The position numbers were made by a program, and so were the translations under genes. From positions 1-24,534 of the forward strand of contig CAZZZA010000033.1 in the NCBI GenBank assembly GCA_964658455.1: 24,534 bases of DNA, written 5' to 3'. Shown piece after piece: positions 1 to 10,725 of this stretch (position 1 is the stretch's first letter; each line of letters starts with the position of its first letter). This stretch comes from Lichenicola sp964658455 (lineage in GTDB: Bacteria; Pseudomonadota; Alphaproteobacteria; Acetobacterales; Acetobacteraceae). A model generated the notes under the pieces. That model had not been told where the DNA came from and ran no database searches. It saw only the letters and a program-made list of their open reading frames with translations.

Positions 1-2251
<2,251 letters not shown>

Positions 2252-2255
<4 letters not shown>

Positions 2256-2578
2256 CGGGTCATGTCGCCATGGGCGCGCGACAAGGCGGCATCCAGCACC
2301 GCGCGCAGCATCGGCGTGTCGCATTCCGGCGGGATCGGCCGCCGGCCGGTCAGCCAGTCGGCCAAATCGATGTCCGGCAGCTCCATCAGCTCCTCCAGCG
2401 CGTCCAGCTCGTCGTCGGAAAACCCGGCGATGCGCGGGGCGACGAAGCCGCCGATCAGCAGGTCGGTCTCGTGGGTGCCGCGATGGGTGGCGCGGAACAG
2501 GATGCGGCGCCGACGCGGCTCCAGGCCGGGGGGAGCGGCATCGCCGGGCGAGCGAGGGGGAATGGCGTTTTGTTCCAT
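2252..2578 (-). CDS. sdhE: FAD assembly factor SdhE (succinate dehydrogenase flavinylation; DUF339/CptB family)
   Basis: Small cytosolic protein that promotes covalent attachment of FAD to SdhA. The core HRGTHETDLLIGGF carries the family RGxxE motif, followed by the acidic helix DELDALEELMELPDIDLADW and the usual C-terminal LTGRRPIP. From the ATG at 2578 it has 108 residues, slightly longer than the typical 85-95. In-frame starts at 2593 (ATG) and 2605 (GTG) are also possible, because no clear Shine-Dalgarno sequence decides between them. Its stop overlaps the mfd start by four bases. It is divergent from recG, with only about 70 bp between the starts; the sdhE/mfd/recG arrangement is common in alphaproteobacteria. 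Confidence 0.92.
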
Positions 2579-2647
2579 GGCGCGGGCTGTCATATAGCCG
2601 CGCACCCCTGCTCTGTCAGCCCATCGCCCGGAAAGAGCTCAGCCGCG

Positions 2648-4762
2648 TTGCCCAGCACCGCCCGTCCGGACCCGAGCCTCGCCGGAACCCCGGACCATGC
2701 CGCCGGCGTGGCGCCGCTGCTGGGCCCGCTGACCGATCTGCCGGGGATCGGGCCCGGCATCGCCGCCCTGATCGCCCGCGCGACCGGCGGCCCGAAGCTG
2801 ATCGACCTGCTTTTCCACCTGCCGGAGACGACCATCGACCGGCGCTACCGCCCGCGTCTGGCCGATGCCGAGCCGGGCCGGATCGCCACCCTGTCGGGCA
2901 CGGTGCTGCGGATCGAGCGTCCGGGGCGGCCGCGCCAGCCGTGGCGGGTGGCGGTCGGCGACGGCAGCGGCACGCTGGAGCTGGTGTTCTTCAGCCCGCA
3001 CCAGGCGCGCCAGCTGGCGGTCGGCCAGGCGCTCACCGTGTCCGGCAGGCTCGACGGCGCGGGCGCGCGCCTGAGCATGGCGCATCCCGACCATCTGGTC
3101 GCGGCCGGTCCGGACGGAACGGCGGGCTTCGTGCCCGCGATCGAGGCGGTCTGGCCGCTCACCGCCGGCCTGTCGGCCAGGATGCTGGGGCGGGCGATGC
3201 GCGCGGCGCTGTCGCGGCTGCCGGAGCTGCCGGAATGGCTCGACCCGGCGCTGGTGGCCCGCGAACGATGGCCGGGTTTCGCCGAGGCGCTGCGCTGCCT
3301 GCACCTGCCGCGCGGCGATCCGGAGGCAGAGGCCCGCGCCCGCGCCCGCCTGGCCTGCGACGAGCTGCTCGGCGAGCAGATCGCGATCGCACAGGCGCGC
3401 GGCGTGGCCAGGAACCGGCCGGGCCGGGCGCTGGGCGGCGACGGATCGCTGCGCGCGGCGGCGCTGTCGCGGTTCGGGCACACCCCCACCGCGGCGCAGC
3501 GGCACGCCCTGGCCGAGATCGACGCCGACCTGGCGCGCCCGACCAGGATGCTGCGCCTGCTGCAGGGCGATGTCGGCGCCGGCAAGACCCTGGTGGCGCT
3601 GCTGGCGATGCTGCGCGCGGCAGAGGCCGGGGCGCAGGCCTGCCTGATGGCGCCGACCGAGATCCTGGCCCGCCAGCATCACCTGACGCTGCAGCGGCTG
3701 TCGCCGGTGCCGGTCGCGCTGCTGACCGGCAGCATCAAGGGCGCGGCCAGACGGGCGGCGCTGGCCGCGATCGCCACCGGCGCGGCGCCGCTGGTGGTCG
3801 GCACCCACGCGCTGTTCCAGGATGGCGTCGCGTTCCACGATCTGGCGCTGGCGTTGATCGACGAGCAGCACCGGTTCGGCGTCGAGCAGCGCCTGCTGCT
3901 GGGCGACAAGGGGGCGGCGACCGACGTGCTGGTGATGACCGCGACGCCGATCCCGCGCACCGTGCTGCTCACCCAGTATGGCGAGATGCAGGTCAGCCGG
4001 CTCGCCGAGAAACCCGCCGGACGCAAGCCGATCCGCACCACGCTGCACAAGATCGGCGCCGAGGCGGAGGTGCTGGACGCGGTGCGCCGGGCGCTCGGCG
4101 CCGGGGCGCGGCTGTTCTGGGTCTGCCCGCTGGTCGAGGAGAGCGAGCTGACGGATCTGGCCGCCGCCCAGGCCAGGTTCGAGGCGCTGGACCGGCTGTT
4201 CCCTGGCCTGGTCGGGCTGGCGCATGGCCGCCAGGACCCGCGCCTGCGGCAGGACGCGCTCGACGCGTTCGCCGCCGGCCGCACCAGGATCCTGGTCGCG
4301 ACCACGGTGATCGAGGTCGGGGTCGACATCCCGTCGGCGACCATCATGGTGATCGAGCATGCCGAGCGGTTCGGTCTGGCGCAGTTGCACCAGCTGCGCG
4401 GCCGGGTCGGACGCGGCGCCGCGCACAGCTACTGCCTGCTGCTGCACGACGAGAAGCTCGGCGCCTCGGCGCGGCGCCGGCTGGCGCTGCTGCGCGATAC
4501 CGAGGACGGGTTCCTGATCGCCGACGAGGACTACCGGATCCGGGGCGGCGGCGAGCTGATGGGACGCCGGCAGTCCGGCCAGGCCGGCTACCGGCTCGCC
4601 GAAATCGCCGATTTCGAGCGGCTGCTGCGGATCGCCTGGCAGGACGCCGAGCGCGTGCTGGGACGCGATCCCGGGCTGGAGCAGCCGCGCGGCCGGGCGC
4701 TGCGTCTGCTGCTGACGCTGTTCGGCCGCGCCGACGCGGTGCGGACGCTGGGCTCCGGCTGA
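2648..4762 (+). CDS. recG: ATP-dependent DNA helicase RecG
   Basis: Branch-migration helicase that regresses stalled forks and processes Holliday junctions. The start is a TTG at 2648, preceded by GGAAAGAG with about 10 bp spacing, giving 704 residues, normal for RecG; no ATG lies near the conserved N-terminus. The wedge/OB domain (about residues 20-250) starts with the helix-hairpin-helix-like LTDLPGIGPGIAALI. Helicase motifs follow in order: GDVGAGKT (about residue 308), DEQHRFGVEQR (about 404), TATPIPRT, then EVGVDIPSATIMVIEHAERF and QLRGRVGRG near residues 560-595. It is transcribed away from sdhE and followed at 90 bp by the EAL-protein gene. Confidence 0.97.
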   Translation: MPSTARPDPSLAGTPDHAAGVAPLLGPLTDLPGIGPGIAALIARATGGPKLIDLLFHLPETTIDRRYRPRLADAEPGRIATLSGTVLRIERPGRPRQPWRVAVGDGSGTLELVFFSPHQARQLAVGQALTVSGRLDGAGARLSMAHPDHLVAAGPDGTAGFVPAIEAVWPLTAGLSARMLGRAMRAALSRLPELPEWLDPALVARERWPGFAEALRCLHLPRGDPEAEARARARLACDELLGEQIAIAQARGVARNRPGRALGGDGSLRAAALSRFGHTPTAAQRHALAEIDADLARPTRMLRLLQGDVGAGKTLVALLAMLRAAEAGAQACLMAPTEILARQHHLTLQRLSPVPVALLTGSIKGAARRAALAAIATGAAPLVVGTHALFQDGVAFHDLALALIDEQHRFGVEQRLLLGDKGAATDVLVMTATPIPRTVLLTQYGEMQVSRLAEKPAGRKPIRTTLHKIGAEAEVLDAVRRALGAGARLFWVCPLVEESELTDLAAAQARFEALDRLFPGLVGLAHGRQDPRLRQDALDAFAAGRTRILVATTVIEVGVDIPSATIMVIEHAERFGLAQLHQLRGRVGRGAAHSYCLLLHDEKLGASARRRLALLRDTEDGFLIADEDYRIRGGGELMGRRQSGQAGYRLAEIADFERLLRIAWQDAERVLGRDPGLEQPRGRALRLLLTLFGRADAVRTLGSG

Positions 4763-4851
4763 GCCGCCGCGCAACCCTGCCGCCGGCGTATGCTTGTATC
4801 GGGGCCACGGCAGGCGGATTCTGCGTTTTGGCCGAGGGATCGGAGCGCGTG

Positions 4852-6678
4852 ATGAGCGAGGCGGAGAAGATGGCCGGCCTGTCGATGCCGGCGCGGCTGA
4901 CCTTGCCGCTGGCGCCGTCCGGCCAGGACGATCCGGCATCGGACAACCCGCTGGCGCCGTTCGCCAGGCTGGCGCTGCGCGCCCATGCCGGCAGCGCCGG
5001 CGCCAGCGTGGCGATCCTGGTGATCGAAGGCAGTTCCGGGCTGCAGCTGCATGCGGTGGCCGGTCCGAGCAACGGCGAGGCGCTGCCGCTGGCGATGATC
5101 CGCTCGCAGATGCGGCGGCCGCGTCGCGTATCGGTCGAGATCGCCGACCTGGCCGCCGATCCGGCGCATGCCGCCGCCCCGGCGCACGAACGCACCGCCG
5201 GGTTCGCCTCGTTCGTCGGCGCCATCATCCGCACCGCCACCGGGGCGGCGATCGGCATGATCGGGCTGCTGGACCGCGAGCCGCGGCGCGCGACGCGCGA
5301 TGTCAGCCTGACGCTGGCCGACCTGGCGCGCGGCATCGCCTCGCTGCAGGCGGCCCGCGACGAGGGCGCGCGCGGCGAACCGGCGCTGATCGACGCGGTG
5401 AGCGGCCTGCCCGGCCGGCAGGCGCTGGAACGCCATCTCGGCGACATGCTCGGCGGCGGCCACGCCAAACCCTCCTTCGCCCTGTTCAGGATCGATTTCG
5501 GACGGCTGTCGGCGCTGAACGAGATGTACGGGCGCGACGTCGCTGACCGGTTCCTGCGGCTGCTGGCCGACCGGCTGCAGGCGATCACGCCAGTGCCGGG
5601 CTACCTCGCGCATCTCGGCGGCAGCGGTTTCGCCATGGTGGCGCCGGGCAGGATCGGACCCAGCGACGCCGAGGCGATCGCGATGCGGATGATGGAGCGG
5701 CTGCGCCAGCCGATCCAGCTCGACGCGCTGGAGCTGCCGGTGCGGCTGTCGATCGGCATCGCGCTGCATCCGGCCGATCTCGGCCGGGCGGCGGCCGAGG
5801 GCGCCACGGCGATGGTCGCCGCCATCCTGCAGGCGGCCGACGCGGCGCTGGCGCACGCCAAGACCCAGGGCGACGGGCGGCACTGCCGCGCCAGCCCGGC
5901 GATGATCGCCGACTACGCGGTCTCCTCCGGGCTGGAGACCGACCTGCAACAGGCCGCCGCCCAGGGCGCGTTCCATCTCAACTGGATGCCGGTGATCGAT
6001 ACCGCGACCGAGCATGTGACCGGGTTCGAGGCGCTGCTGCGCTGGCGGCGTCCTGGTTTCGGCGAGGTGCCGCCGTCGCTGTTCCTGCCGGTGGCGGAAG
6101 CCGGCGGGCTGATCGAGACCCTCGACGCGTGGGTGCTGCGCGCCGCCTGCGCGGAGGCGCGGCGCTGGGACACGCCGCTGGCGGTCGGGGTGAACGTGTC
6201 GCCGGTGTGGCTGTCGCACGGGCGTCTGTCACGGGTGGTGCGGCGCGTGCTCGATGAAACGGGTCTGGAACCCGGCCGGCTGCAACTGGAGTTTTCCGAA
6301 CGCAGCGCCTTCGACGGCGACGACCATCTGGGGCGCGAGCTGTCCCGGGTGCGGGCGATGGGGGTGAGGCTGGCGCTCGATGATTTCGGCAGCTTCCATT
6401 CCTCGATCGACGCGCTGACCCGCTATCCGTTCGACAAGATCAAGCTGGACCGGCAGTTCGTGCGCGCGCTCGGCCAGGACCGCCGCGCCGAGACCATCGT
6501 CCGCAGCCTGCTGCAGATGGTGCAGGCGCTGGGCATGACCAGCTGCGCCGAGGGGGTGGAGACCGAGGCGCAGCTGGCCTTCCTCGACGCGCATGGCTGC
6601 GAGGAGATCCAGGGCTACCTGCTCGGCCGGCCGATCCCGGAGCTGCCGCGGGCGGTGATGGCGTCGGAGGAGGAATAG
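4852..6678 (+). CDS. GAF / degenerate GGDEF / EAL protein, probable cyclic-di-GMP phosphodiesterase
   Basis: 608-residue soluble signalling protein without visible membrane segments. An N-terminal GAF-like sensor region spans about residues 25-175. The GGDEF fold (about 180-340; SGLPGRQALERHL) has its active-site motif changed to GGSGF at 256-260, so cyclase activity is unlikely. The EAL domain (about 365-600) keeps the residues expected for metal binding and catalysis: E393 in FEALLRW, N448 in NVSP, E480/E483 in LEFSE, D510-D511 in DDFG, K531 in KLDR, E567 in AEGVET and Q587 in QGYLLGRP. Predicted activity is hydrolysis of c-di-GMP to pGpG, possibly controlled by GAF ligand or by nucleotide binding to the dead GGDEF domain. 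The ATG at 4852 has GGAG six bases upstream; a GTG one codon earlier is equally in frame. Confidence 0.9.
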   Translation: MSEAEKMAGLSMPARLTLPLAPSGQDDPASDNPLAPFARLALRAHAGSAGASVAILVIEGSSGLQLHAVAGPSNGEALPLAMIRSQMRRPRRVSVEIADLAADPAHAAAPAHERTAGFASFVGAIIRTATGAAIGMIGLLDREPRRATRDVSLTLADLARGIASLQAARDEGARGEPALIDAVSGLPGRQALERHLGDMLGGGHAKPSFALFRIDFGRLSALNEMYGRDVADRFLRLLADRLQAITPVPGYLAHLGGSGFAMVAPGRIGPSDAEAIAMRMMERLRQPIQLDALELPVRLSIGIALHPADLGRAAAEGATAMVAAILQAADAALAHAKTQGDGRHCRASPAMIADYAVSSGLETDLQQAAAQGAFHLNWMPVIDTATEHVTGFEALLRWRRPGFGEVPPSLFLPVAEAGGLIETLDAWVLRAACAEARRWDTPLAVGVNVSPVWLSHGRLSRVVRRVLDETGLEPGRLQLEFSERSAFDGDDHLGRELSRVRAMGVRLALDDFGSFHSSIDALTRYPFDKIKLDRQFVRALGQDRRAETIVRSLLQMVQALGMTSCAEGVETEAQLAFLDAHGCEEIQGYLLGRPIPELPRAVMASEEE

Positions 6679-6684
6679 GGCGGC

Positions 6685-6704
6685 GCCGGTCTCGTCCGAC
6701 CGGC
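6685..6704. terminator. Possible bidirectional terminator hairpin between convergent genes
   Basis: Perfect 7-bp inverted repeat (GCCGGTC, six-base loop, GACCGGC) in the 32-bp gap between the stop of the EAL gene (plus) and the stop of the downstream aminotransferase (minus). Position suggests a shared terminator, but neither side has a T-run, so it may only be a 3'-end stabilising stem. Confidence 0.4.
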
Positions 6705-6710
6705 CGCTGG

Positions 6711-7913
6711 TCAGGAGACCTGTTCGCAGAACCGCCCGATCCTGGCGCAGGCTTCCTGCAACGCCGCGTCGCTGGCGGCGATGCTGAGCCGCAGATAGGG
6801 GCCGCGGCCGAAGGCGCTGCCGGCGATGGTGGCGACGTGCTGTTCCTCCAGCAGGGCCAGCGCCACGTCGGCGTCGCTGGCCAGCCGGCGGCCGGCGGCG
6901 CTGGTTCGGCCGATCAGCCCCTCGACGCCGGGGAACACGTAGAACGCGCCCTCCGGCATGGCGCAGCTCAGGCCGGGGATGGCGCGCAGTGCGGCGACGA
7001 CCAGGTCGCGGCGGCGGCGGTAGGTGTCGCGCATCGTGGCGACGATCGCCTGCGGACCGGCGAGCGCGGCCACGGCGGCGGCCTGCGAGATCGAGGACGC
7101 GCCGGAGGTGGAGTTGCTCTGGATCGACGACATGGCGCGGATCAGCGGGGCCGGGCCGCCGGCATAGCCGATCCGCCAGCCGGTCATCGCGTAGCTCTTC
7201 GAGACCCCGGACAGCGTCAGGACGCGGTCGCGCAGCCGTGGCGCCACCGCCGCCAGCGAGGCGTGGCCCGCGTCGGAGAAGACGAGATGTTCGTAGATCT
7301 CGTCGGACAGGATCCAGAGATCGGGATGGCGTTCCAGCACCGCGGCCAGGGCCGCCAGGTCGGTGGCGGTGGCGATCGCCCCGGTGGGATTGTTCGGGAA
7401 ATTCAGGATCACCCAGCGCGTGCGCGCGGTGATGGCGGCGTCCAGCGCCTCCGGACGCAGCCGGAACGCATCCGCCTCGCGGCACTCGGCGAATACCGGC
7501 CTGCCGCCGAGCATCTCGACGATCAGCGGATAACTGACCCAGTACGGCGACGGGATCACCACCTCGCAGCCGGGATCGAGGGTCGCCATCAGCGCGTTGA
7601 ACAGCAGCTGCTTGGCGCCGTTGCCGATGATGATCTCGTCGCCGGCGTAGTCGAGCCGGTTCTCGCGGGCGAACTTGGTCCGGACCGCCTGCTTCAGCGC
7701 CGGCATGCCGTCGATCGGCGGATACTTGGTCTGGCCGTCCAGGGCTGCCTGGTGCGCGGCGGCGATGGCGTGCTCGGGGGTGGCGAAATCAGGCTCGCCC
7801 AGCGCCAGGGAGATGACGTCGCAGCCTTCTGCCCGCAGCGCCCGGGCCCGCACCGCCATGGCGATGGTGGCCGGCGCCGCCAGCGCCGCGAGACGGGAGG
7901 CGAGTGCCGGCAT
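6711..7913 (-). CDS. Class I/II pyridoxal-phosphate aminotransferase (second of a tandem pair)
   Basis: 400-residue fold-type I aminotransferase of the aspartate aminotransferase 1-beta kind. PLP-site signatures: NFPNNPTG (171-178), D204 and Y207 in SDEIYEHL, and the Schiff-base lysine K239 in SGVSKSYAMTGWRIGY; the family carboxylate-binding arginine is in LRLS near residue 375. It starts 8 bp after the neighbouring aminotransferase ends and aligns with it end to end without gaps, with roughly half of the residues identical in the segments compared, so the pair is an old duplication. Substrate cannot be read from sequence; divergence in the active-site entrance (for example NPSSISQ versus GASSISQ) suggests a different amino donor or acceptor. 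Confidence 0.92.
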   Translation of the reverse strand: MPALASRLAALAAPATIAMAVRARALRAEGCDVISLALGEPDFATPEHAIAAAHQAALDGQTKYPPIDGMPALKQAVRTKFARENRLDYAGDEIIIGNGAKQLLFNALMATLDPGCEVVIPSPYWVSYPLIVEMLGGRPVFAECREADAFRLRPEALDAAITARTRWVILNFPNNPTGAIATATDLAALAAVLERHPDLWILSDEIYEHLVFSDAGHASLAAVAPRLRDRVLTLSGVSKSYAMTGWRIGYAGGPAPLIRAMSSIQSNSTSGASSISQAAAVAALAGPQAIVATMRDTYRRRRDLVVAALRAIPGLSCAMPEGAFYVFPGVEGLIGRTSAAGRRLASDADVALALLEEQHVATIAGSAFGRGPYLRLSIAASDAALQEACARIGRFCEQVS

Positions 7914-7921
7914 CGGGCCGC

Positions 7922-9124
7922 TCAGCGCAGGGCGGCGCAGAAACGCTGGATACGCGTGCAGGCCTCGGTGAGGCTGTCGGTATCGGTCGCGTAGGAGACC
8001 CGGAAATGGCCGGGGAACACGAAGGCGGCGCCATGCACGGCGGCGACCCCCTCCTCCTCGAGCAGCGCCACCACGAAGCTCTCGTCGTCGACGATCCTGG
8101 TGCCGGCCGGCGTGGTCTTGCCGATGCAGCCTTGCATCGACGGATAGACGTAGAACGCGCCTTCCGGCTTGTGGCAGGCCAGCCCCTCGGCCGCGTCGAG
8201 CATCGCCACCACCAGGTCGCGCCGGGCCTGGTAGGTGGCGATCCACCCGGCCAGGAAATCCTGGCTGCCGGTCAGCGCCTCCAGGGCCGCCGCCTGGCTG
8301 ATCGAGGACGGGTTCGAGGTCGACTGGCTCTGCAGCTTGTCCATCGCCTTGATCAGCGTCTTCGGCGCACCGGCGTAGCCGATGCGCCAGCCGGTCATGG
8401 CATAGGCCTTGGAGCAGCCGTTCATGGTCACGGTGCGGTCGCGCAGACGCGGCTCGACCTCGACGATGGTGGCCGGACGGAAGCCGTCATAGACCAGCTT
8501 GTCGTAGATGTCGTCGGTGAAGATCCAGATGTCGGGATGCCGCAGCAGCACGTCGCAGATCGGCCGCAACTCCTCGGCGGAGTAGGCGGCGCCGGTCGGG
8601 TTGTTCGGCGAGTTCAGGAAGAACCATTTCGTCCTCGGCGTGATCGCGGCATCGAGCTGCTCCGCCCGCAGCTTGAACCCGGCATTGGGGCCGCACGGGA
8701 TGATCACCGGGGTGCCGTCCGCCAGGGCGACGATGTCGGGATAGGACACCCAGCACGGGCTCGGGATGATGACCTCGTCGCCCGCATCGAGCGTCGCGAC
8801 CATGGCGTTGTAGATCACCTGCTTGCCGCCGGTGGCGACGATGATCTCGTCCGGCGCGTAGTCGAGGCCGGAATCGATGCGGAACCGCTCCGCGACCGCG
8901 CGCCTCAGCTCCGGCGTGCCGGACACGTCGGTGTATTTGGTCTGGCCCTGCTCGATGGCGCGGATCGCCGCCTGCTTGATCGGCGCCGGGGTGTCGAAAT
9001 CCGGCTCGCCGGCGGACAGGCTGATGATGTCGCGCCCGGCCGCGCGCAGCTCCCGCGCCTTGGTCGAGATGGCGATCGTCTGACTGGGGCTGATCTTGTT
9101 CAGACGGGCGGCAATGAGGTCCAT
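7922..9124 (-). CDS. Aspartate aminotransferase family protein (1-beta type, AspB-like)
   Basis: 400-residue PLP enzyme, likely aspartate:2-oxoglutarate aminotransferase; some 1-beta members also transaminate prephenate to arogenate, which is a possibility here. Signatures: GEPDFDTP, NSPNNPTG (171-178), D204/Y207 in TDDIYDKL, K239 in CSKAYAMTGWRIGYAG and R375 in FRVSYATD. The ATG at 9124 has AGGA seven bases upstream. Start context and residue conservation make this the better aspB candidate of the two tandem copies. It lies 79 bp downstream of the GH13 gene and 8 bp upstream of the second aminotransferase, so the two transaminase genes are almost certainly co-transcribed. Confidence 0.93.
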   Translation of the reverse strand: MDLIAARLNKISPSQTIAISTKARELRAAGRDIISLSAGEPDFDTPAPIKQAAIRAIEQGQTKYTDVSGTPELRRAVAERFRIDSGLDYAPDEIIVATGGKQVIYNAMVATLDAGDEVIIPSPCWVSYPDIVALADGTPVIIPCGPNAGFKLRAEQLDAAITPRTKWFFLNSPNNPTGAAYSAEELRPICDVLLRHPDIWIFTDDIYDKLVYDGFRPATIVEVEPRLRDRTVTMNGCSKAYAMTGWRIGYAGAPKTLIKAMDKLQSQSTSNPSSISQAAALEALTGSQDFLAGWIATYQARRDLVVAMLDAAEGLACHKPEGAFYVYPSMQGCIGKTTPAGTRIVDDESFVVALLEEEGVAAVHGAAFVFPGHFRVSYATDTDSLTEACTRIQRFCAALR

Positions 9125-9203
9125 GAAGTCCTGCCAGCTTGGGTCGGTGCGAAGGAGGCGGCAAGGCTAGGGCGAACGGCGCCGCAGGGGAACGCCCGGC
9201 GGC

Positions 9204-10694
9204 TCAAGGCTGCCCCTCGCCGGCGCCGCCGAGCGCGAACAGGTTGTATCCCCAGCCGGGCAGGTCGACATACAGCCCGGCCTCGCGCATCGCCGCGCCG
9301 TCGCGGGTGTAGCGCTCGCCGCCGAGCCGGTCGGCGAGCGTGACGGCGCCGGCGCCCGGATCGACATGCAGGCGGCACTGGCCGCGATCCGGCCCGTAAT
9401 TGACCACCAGCAGGCACGACGGACCGGCCGGGCCCGACCACAGGGCGGCGATGAAGCAGCAATGGCTGGGATTGCCGTCCCAGGCGGCGACCGGCGTCAG
9501 CGGCTCGTAGCGGCCGCGGCACAGCGCCGGATCGGCCAGCGCCGCGAGCAGCGCGCGGTAGAAGCCCAGCACCGCCTCGTCGATCGGCTCGCGCGGGCCG
9601 CGATCGAGATGGATCGGGATGTGCACCCGCAGGCCCTCGAGCTGGCCCTGGTGCAGCAGCCGCAGCCCGGGCGCCGCGAAACACAGCACCGCCGCCGCCT
9701 GGTGCTGCTCCCAGCCGAACGCCGCGGCGGCGCGGGCCTCGTCGTGGTTCTCCAGGAAGCGCGCCATGGTCCGCTGCCGCGCCGGATCGGCCCCCAGCAG
9801 CGCCCGCGCCTGGCCGCAATCGCCTGCCAGCAGCGCGTCGTAGAGCGCCTTATCGTAGGCGTGATCGAAGCCGTCGGCGATCAGCCGCTGGTCCAGGCCC
9901 CAATAGACCTCGGCCATCAGCAGGAAGTCCGGCTGCGCCGCCTTCACCCGGGCGATCGCATCGGGCCAGAACGCCGGCACCGCCCGCCCGCCCAGCTCGG
10001 CCTCCCAGGTGCGCGCGAACACGTCGGGCAGCAGCAGCATCGCCACGTCGCAGCGCACGCCGTCGCAGCGTTCGGCGACCGACAGCAGCGTATCCGCCAT
10101 CGCCTGGTGCGTCTCCGGATTGGCGTAGTCGAGCTGCACCGTGTCGCACCAGCCGGGAAAATACGGGTCGCGGCCATGGGCGAGGACGGTGTCGCCCACC
10201 TGCATCCAGTTCTGCGGCGCGGCGGCCAGATCGGCTTTCGTGCCGCGCATGAACAGCGACGGCCGCTCCGTCACCCAGGGATGGTCCGGGGCCATGTGGT
10301 TGGGCACGAAATCCAGCATCAGCCGCAAGCCGGCGCGGTTTGCGCGCACCCGCAGCCTGGCCAGGGCCGCGTCGCCGCCGAAGCCGGGCTCGGCCTCGTA
10401 GCCGGCGATCGCGAACGGCGAGCCGGTGATGTCGTCCGGGACCAGGTCCGGCAGGGCGGCGTGGAATTGCGGCTGCCAGACCGGATTACTGCGCGAGATC
10501 GCCCGCCCCGCCGCGTCGGTGCGCCAGACGCCGAGCATCCAGAGCCAGTCGAAGCCGAGCGCGCGCAGCGCGTGCAGCGCCGCGTCGGGCACGTCGTCGA
10601 GGCTCGCCTGCCGGCCGAGCCTGGCCGACGTCGCGCGCATCAGCACCCGGGTGTTGACCTGGTAGAGCAGTCGATCGGACGGCATGTGCGGCAT
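9204..10694 (-). CDS. GH13 alpha-amylase-family glycoside hydrolase
   Basis: 496-residue (beta/alpha)8 glycosidase acting on alpha-linked glucans or sugars. All four GH13 motifs are present: region I DFVPNH (128-133), region II DGVRCD with nucleophile D216, region III AEVYWG with acid/base E262, and region IV FLENHD with D318. A C-terminal beta domain follows from about residue 410. No signal peptide is visible, so it is predicted to be cytoplasmic and may act on glycogen- or trehalose-type metabolites rather than external starch; the exact subfamily is not recognisable by eye. The ATG at 10694 has GGGGAGA five bases upstream. It begins 31 bp after gluQ on the same strand. Confidence 0.88.
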   Translation of the reverse strand: MPHMPSDRLLYQVNTRVLMRATSARLGRQASLDDVPDAALHALRALGFDWLWMLGVWRTDAAGRAISRSNPVWQPQFHAALPDLVPDDITGSPFAIAGYEAEPGFGGDAALARLRVRANRAGLRLMLDFVPNHMAPDHPWVTERPSLFMRGTKADLAAAPQNWMQVGDTVLAHGRDPYFPGWCDTVQLDYANPETHQAMADTLLSVAERCDGVRCDVAMLLLPDVFARTWEAELGGRAVPAFWPDAIARVKAAQPDFLLMAEVYWGLDQRLIADGFDHAYDKALYDALLAGDCGQARALLGADPARQRTMARFLENHDEARAAAAFGWEQHQAAAVLCFAAPGLRLLHQGQLEGLRVHIPIHLDRGPREPIDEAVLGFYRALLAALADPALCRGRYEPLTPVAAWDGNPSHCCFIAALWSGPAGPSCLLVVNYGPDRGQCRLHVDPGAGAVTLADRLGGERYTRDGAAMREAGLYVDLPGWGYNLFALGGAGEGQP

Positions 10695-10725
10695 CGAGGT
10701 CTCCCCGGCGCGACGATAGAGGCAG

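Noticed and set aside
2639..4939. 766-codon minus-strand frame opposite recG
   Set aside because: Antisense shadow; recG motifs are unambiguous on the other strand.
4588..6219. 543-codon minus-strand frame opposite the EAL gene
   Set aside because: Low-complexity arginine/glutamine-rich shadow of the EAL protein.
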